Origin: Filosporella fistucella | Lineage: Eukaryota > Ascomycota > Leotiomycetes > Helotiales | DNA: 64,000 nucleotides | Assembly: GCA_030077755.1 (NCBI GenBank) | Contig: JAQJZZ010000015.1 | Coordinates: forward strand, 1,240,001 to 1,304,000 | Direction: 5' to 3' | Shown here: one piece after another, positions 59,787 through 64,000 of the stretch | Layout of the letters: every line of letters starts with the position of its first letter | Numbering within the stretch: the stretch's first letter is position 1 | Notes under the pieces: model-generated | Database searches by the model: none | What the model was told of the DNA's origin: nothing | Seen by the model: the letters and a program-made list of their open reading frames with translations, nothing else | Translations under genes and position numbers: made by a program

Positions 59787-60709
59787 ATGAGAACCGTTGA
59801 CTCTGAATCGGAAGGAGAGAGCTCCCACAGGTAGGTCTCAATGCAAATAATCAGGCAAAACTTACTGGTGGTAAGTAGAAACTTGAGTCTTATACAGACT
59901 ATTCACATTCACTGTGGCAAAGACGAAGAGGTTTTACCCCATAAGGATCTTGCTTGTGCTACATCGCACAGGTTCAGGCAACTGTGTGCCTCGCAGCCCA
60001 ATCGTCATCATTTCCACATCGACGATGTCTTACTTGTGGATCAAATCGACCATACACACGACAACAATATATTTCAGTGTAAATTTAGCGATTTCTTAAA
60101 GATCTTCAACAGTTCTCTAAGCACTCCCAATTTGGCGATATCGAATTCGGGGAAAGAGCCCTATGAATTGTGGCGGTATGGACAGATGATTGGAGCACCG
60201 AAATTCATGAACGTATGTACGAAGGAGTATATCCTTCATCCCGAATTTATTCCTCGGATAGACAATCCAGATTGGAGAGATGCCATTTCCGCAAGGGACC
60301 TTTATGCATGCTACTCACAGTCAAACTTTGACCAAGATTAGGTAGAAACGGCGTTCCTTATAATGTTCTGGCAGAACAAAAAATGCTGAAATTCTGCATT
60401 AATTACTTTGGCTTCCGTGCCGCACAGGCGATGGAGAGCCTTGAGCATGGCATGATACGCTGGAACCTAGATTCCGAGGAGAATAGTGATCTTAGATCAG
60501 TCTTGGAGAAAGAGGACAATGTTTCCAGTCAGATTAGTATGTCGATATTGCTATTTCAAGCAGGATTCTCGGCTAACTTACTCCCAGTGAAATCTATGGG
60601 AGAGTGTCTCCAGAGAGGTATCCTCCCTCCGTGGCATGAATCAACCAGGAAGCAGTATTTCGTCGACGAAGATATGTCGGTGGCTCGAATCGAAAGCTTC
60701 TGCGTCTGA
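59787..60709 (+). pseudogene. broken BTB-like gene, tandem relative of 58117
   Basis: First frame 59841-60343: HIHCGKDEEVLPHKDLACAT, then SHRFRQLCASQPNRHHF, then EPYELWRYGQMIGAPKFMN. After TAG at about 60339 the frame changes near 60335 and the homology continues in another frame to 60709: KMLKFCINYFGFRAAQAM, an intron 60537-60587 (GTATGT...GCTAAC...CAG), then SMGECLQRGILPPWHES and YFVDEDMSVARIES. The upstream exon-like MRTVDSESEGESS (59787) does not splice in phase. One frame change within otherwise good homology indicates a recent break. An unusual splice or a sequencing error at 60335 could still make it a gene. Confidence 0.62.
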
Positions 60710-61553
60710 ACATGGAAAGTTAATGTGTCATGCTTTCCTCCAGAATTGTGCCGATCTCACTTCAACGCCTTTCAATTGCACTGATTCCTTCATCACTCGA
60801 TAGCATTCCAGAAGCTTTTTGAAACACTGAAGCGCGACAAGAACGGTCACTACCAGGCAGTTATCCAGCGTTTCACAATCTTCCACCAAAGCCCAAAACA
60901 TATGAGGCCTTTACAATACAACATCTTTTATTTACACACACACACACGCGCACATACGAACCCAACATGTCTCAATCAAAAGCTTTGAAATTTCCAACAC
61001 ATGTCACAGTTCAGCCACCAAAATTCCCTTTTCGAATCATCCCCGGAAGTCTTTCTTGCAGGGGACGGAACCTCATCCCAAGAATATATATTTCCCTTCC
61101 ACAATTCATTTCGAAATGAAATTACGTCATCAGGTGAAGGGACGTCAATCTCTGACTTTCTCTGCTTTGATTCACAGAGGTACTCGATGAAGGCTGATTG
61201 AAGGCTAACGAACATAGAAATACAATTATTTCAAAAAATCTCTCGTTTAGTGTCTCAACGTGCTTGGTGAATTAATCTGTTGTAGTATCAAATGTCACCT
61301 TCAACGAATCGAAGTTGCAGAGCCCAATAATATCAATTTGACTACTCACATGACATGACATAGTAATTAAGTTTAAAACATCGTGGAGAACATTCAAATT
61401 GTCTCTCTTGGACCAAGCAAGCTCGATCCCTCGAATCTAAACATATCTAAATATATACAGAAGAATAAAGTCTGAATCATATATACAAGAAGACTAAACA
61501 CCATCTTTTCAACATCATTTCGATCAAGAGGCATCCAACGACCTTTGCATCAC
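60710..61553. other. intergenic, with short CA repeat
   Basis: A run of CA/CG dinucleotides lies near 60935-60955. Otherwise nothing; right end is the 3' flank of the AA9 gene. Confidence 0.55.
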
Positions 61554-63235
61554 TTAAAAGACACCTCCAAAGAACGAGCGAGCCTGAGTAGGCATCGCAG
61601 CTCCAGATGGGAAAACTCCAGTTGGCTTTCCATGGCCGTGATGACCGTGGTGCTTACCGGTCCCGAAAGCACCAGTTGGCTGAGCTTGGCCAGCTCCCTC
61701 GAAACTTCCAGTTCCCTTGGCAAATGACTTGCCGAATGATGGGAATCCAGTTCCAGTTGGCTTGGCATGGGTGAAAGCACCAGTTTCGGATGGCTTTTGG
61801 TGGTGGTGAGTTGGGTGGGCGAAACCTGCTCCTGTGCCAGTTGCTTTGAAGTCAGCACCGTCGAACTTATCGAAGGCACGGGCCGCAACGTCACGAGCGT
61901 GGCGGCGGGCTACGGTGGCTTCAGTGTAAGAAGTGCCCTTAAACTTGTCATAGAATGCGGAGATCCAGGCCAAGAGGGTGTCGAGGGTGGTTCCGGATGG
62001 GATAGTGGAATCTGCCGAGGCAGTACTCGTGGATGATACAACAGCCGCGACGGCCGTGATGGAAGCTGAAGTTGAGGTTGTGGCAATTGTGACCGACTCA
62101 GCGAATGTGGTGAAGAGGCTCTCAACTGAAGAAGCTGTGGTGTGGCTGATAGCAGCACTTGTAGTCTTTGCCTTGCATGCAGACTTGGACTTCTTGGTGC
62201 TTACAGCAATGCTTGAGGTCTTAGCCTTACAAGCAGATTTTTTGGTTCCGGTAGCAGTGCTGTTTGAGAATGGGGCAGAAGTGACAGCTGGTGCTGAAGT
62301 AACAGCTACGCCAGCAACTGAAGTTGCTGAGGCCTCGACAGATGCAACACTTGACGTAGCGGTTGCAGATCCGGAACCTTGAGTCGCGGAAATAGCACCA
62401 GAGTACAAAGCTGGACCTGGGATGGTGTAGGAAGAGATGGCGGTGTAGATGTTAATCTCGATTCCTGGGTCAGTTTCAGTGTAAAGAGCTGTGCCGAGAA
62501 CACCGGCAGGGGAGTCAGTTCCTGATCCAGTGACCTCCAAGTTGAAGCATTGAGGGTAGTTTTGAGCACCATCAACGGTACCAGCTGAGTGGAGAGCAAT
62601 GATTTCGTTACGGAGAACATAGTTTCCTGGGGCTATGGTGGTTGGGATAGTAACAGACCAGGTGTTGTTGTTGGCAATCAACTGGTCTGAAGCCCAGGTA
62701 CCTGGAACAACGGAGTCATCGACGAGTCCACCAGCGTCAATCTTGAACCATTCAAGAGTTGTCTTGTCAACAGTTGTGCAGTCGCCGTTGCAGTTGGCCA
62801 AGTAATCTAGATATGTCAGCACATGCAAAGATAGCTGCACGAGTATACATACCAATGACTGGGCCGTGATGAGACTCAGGCCAAGCAGTCCATTGAATAT
62901 CAACAGTTCCTCCTGCCTTGACGGTGGCAGATGCCTGTGCGTTGGTGGCACCAAGATGGCAGATGATGTCACTTGTGCCATAAGCATCTGGTGCAATGAA
63001 ACCATTGGATTGATCTTCTGGGGTTGACCATCCTACGACCTTCGGCTGGGTAGCCATGTACTGGAAGTTGGCCGAGTATCCCTCATAGCTATAAATCTTA
63101 GCATAGCTTGATGGTTTGATTGTGGAATCCTCACTATACACCATCTGCAACAATTCCAGTTGCAGTTCCGTGAGCAGCAACGCTGGATGCAAGAGCGAGA
63201 ACGCCAGAAATGGCGGAGATCTTTGAGAATGACAT
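61554..63235 (-). CDS. AA9 lytic polysaccharide monooxygenase with long C-terminal tail
   Basis: Exons 63235-63135, 63088-62853 and 62806-61554 (introns 46 bp each) encode 529 residues. AA9 enzymes are copper oxidases that cleave cellulose or related glycans outside the cell. The signal peptide is [21 protein letters not shown], and cleavage exposes His22, the first ligand of the histidine brace. The second His lies in [34 protein letters not shown] carries the axial Tyr and conserved Gln. After residue about 240 comes a Ser/Thr/Ala-rich linker with repeated SACKAKT units, an [17 protein letters not shown] block, and a Gly/His/Pro-rich end containing [14 protein letters not shown]. No CBM1 was seen. 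Confidence 0.93.
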
Positions 63236-63429
63236 CTTGAAATGAATTTTGAAATCGCACAGCGTATTGATCGTGATAGTTCTTGTGTATATGAATATCT
63301 TCCTGCTTCAATCGATGAAGGGATATTCAGACTGCAAAAATGAATGTATAGGCTCGAAAGACCTGAAAAGAACGTGATGAAGACAACGAAGGTGATGGAA
63401 AGAAAATATGAGAGAGAATGCCCAGACTG

Positions 63430-63436
63430 TATATAT
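63430..63436 (-). promoter_or_regulatory. TATA-like element of the AA9 gene
   Basis: TATATATA-like run about 195 bases upstream of the ATG at 63235 on the minus strand. Assigned by motif and distance. Confidence 0.4.
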
Positions 63437-63493
63437 ACAATATGAAATGAAGGCAGCACCAACGAGGGTGATGGTTTCCACATACTTGGCACA

Positions 63494-63860
63494 GCGGGGT
63501 ACCATCATGATCCATCAGAAGAGCATTGAGGTTCTGGACCTTTGACCTCCTATCCCTGGGATATGAGAGAAGCTGCGTGGACTTTTGTCTGATATTGAAC
63601 GTTCACCGATGCGAAGCCTGTCAGAGGTGGCGGCAACATGCAGAAGTGGGACGCTGAACCCAAATCTGGATGCTGATCCGATGTGATCTCAGGAGATAGA
63701 AACGAACAGAAGGGAGGAAGATTAGATGGCTCGCGGCTTGTTTTAAGGAGGCTGAAAATTCATGATGTTAATATATTAATCCCAGTAGTTCAATGTTTCG
63801 GACGTTGATAAGCGGGGAGCTTCTCCTGAGCTTAGACGAAGGAGGAAATTATTCGTGGGG
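63494..63860. promoter_or_regulatory. three CreA-like sites upstream of AA9
   Basis: Matches to the SYGGRG consensus of the carbon-catabolite repressor CreA/Cre1 occur at 63494-63499 (GCGGGG), 63812-63817 (GCGGGG) and 63855-63860 (GTGGGG). Cellulolytic genes are commonly repressed by CreA on glucose. The motif is short, so chance matches are possible. Confidence 0.35.
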
Positions 63861-64000
63861 CATTTCCCTCTGATGATGTGGGCGGAGAAATTTGTTTGAA
63901 ACATGAGAGATGACTTGTTAATCTAACCATGATTTCTGCAAGGCTTCCTTGCTATTGACCTGAGCATCAAACATGAGAAACACATCAGACGAATCGGATG

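Larger units (their letters stand above)
63236..64000. other. promoter region of the AA9 gene
   Basis: Upstream of the minus-strand AA9 gene to the window edge. Holds a TATA element and three CreA-like sites; no coding frame supported. Confidence 0.55.

Noticed and set aside
62000..62620. Frames on both strands within the AA9 tail
   Set aside because: Shadows of the Ser/Thr/Ala-rich repeats.
1..64000. CRISPR arrays, rRNA, secondary-metabolite core enzymes (PKS/NRPS)
   Set aside because: Looked for and not found; the ammonia-lyase, cupin and GST do not form a compact cluster.

Overview
The window is nuclear DNA of a filamentous ascomycete. Short introns (about 38-70 bp, one of 115 bp) with GTATGT/GTAAGT-type donors and CTAAC-like branch sites split many genes. 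Gene content (Cdc3/AspB-type septin, AA9 polysaccharide monooxygenase, fungal aromatic ammonia-lyase, 2EXR proteins, DHA1 drug transporters, many BTB and F-box genes) fits Pezizomycotina. A helotialean (Leotiomycetes) relative is my best guess from family content; this is inference. No CRISPR array, rRNA or convincing tRNA was seen.

Layout. 1-9 kb: a secreted 12-cysteine protein, a four-exon MFS transporter, a mitochondrial-type PPR protein on the minus strand, and a four-exon LSM4 gene whose first exon is only the ATG. 9-18 kb: a phenylalanine/histidine-type ammonia-lyase (minus), a large His/Pro-rich single-pass membrane protein, and a broken gene-like stretch at 16.5-17.9 kb. 18-28 kb: a 2EXR protein, a second MFS transporter, a small three-exon F-box/Cys-rich gene, a glutathione-S-transferase-like protein, and a small PD-(D/E)XK-like protein. 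28-34 kb: an intact BTB protein, then a decayed locus in which a bromodomain lies between BTB-like pieces. 35-41 kb: septin CDC3 and a second 2EXR protein, separated by a gene-poor stretch with a 25-bp direct repeat. 42-49 kb: an FLR1/caf5-like MFS transporter, a cupin, and a divergent BTB-like protein. 49.3-50.8 kb: a complete Tc1/mariner-like element with TA target duplication and a transposase carrying six in-frame stops but no frameshift, as repeat-induced point mutation would leave. 51-61 kb: three members of one BTB-like family (two broken, one intact) around an F-box gene and an eight-exon MFS transporter. 61.5-63.3 kb: an AA9 monooxygenase with a long Ser/Thr-, Gly- and His-rich tail and CreA-like sites upstream.

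How the genes relate. Housekeeping genes (LSM4, septin, PPR) are scattered among accessory genes: four efflux-type transporters, an ammonia-lyase, GST, cupin, secreted proteins and a biomass-degrading enzyme. The most striking theme is an expanded, actively decaying set of BTB-like genes (six loci) together with two F-box genes. Both families are usually substrate adaptors for cullin ubiquitin ligases. The mobile element shows that genome defence has acted in this lineage. Intron boundaries were set by hand from splice signals and reading-frame continuity, without transcript data.
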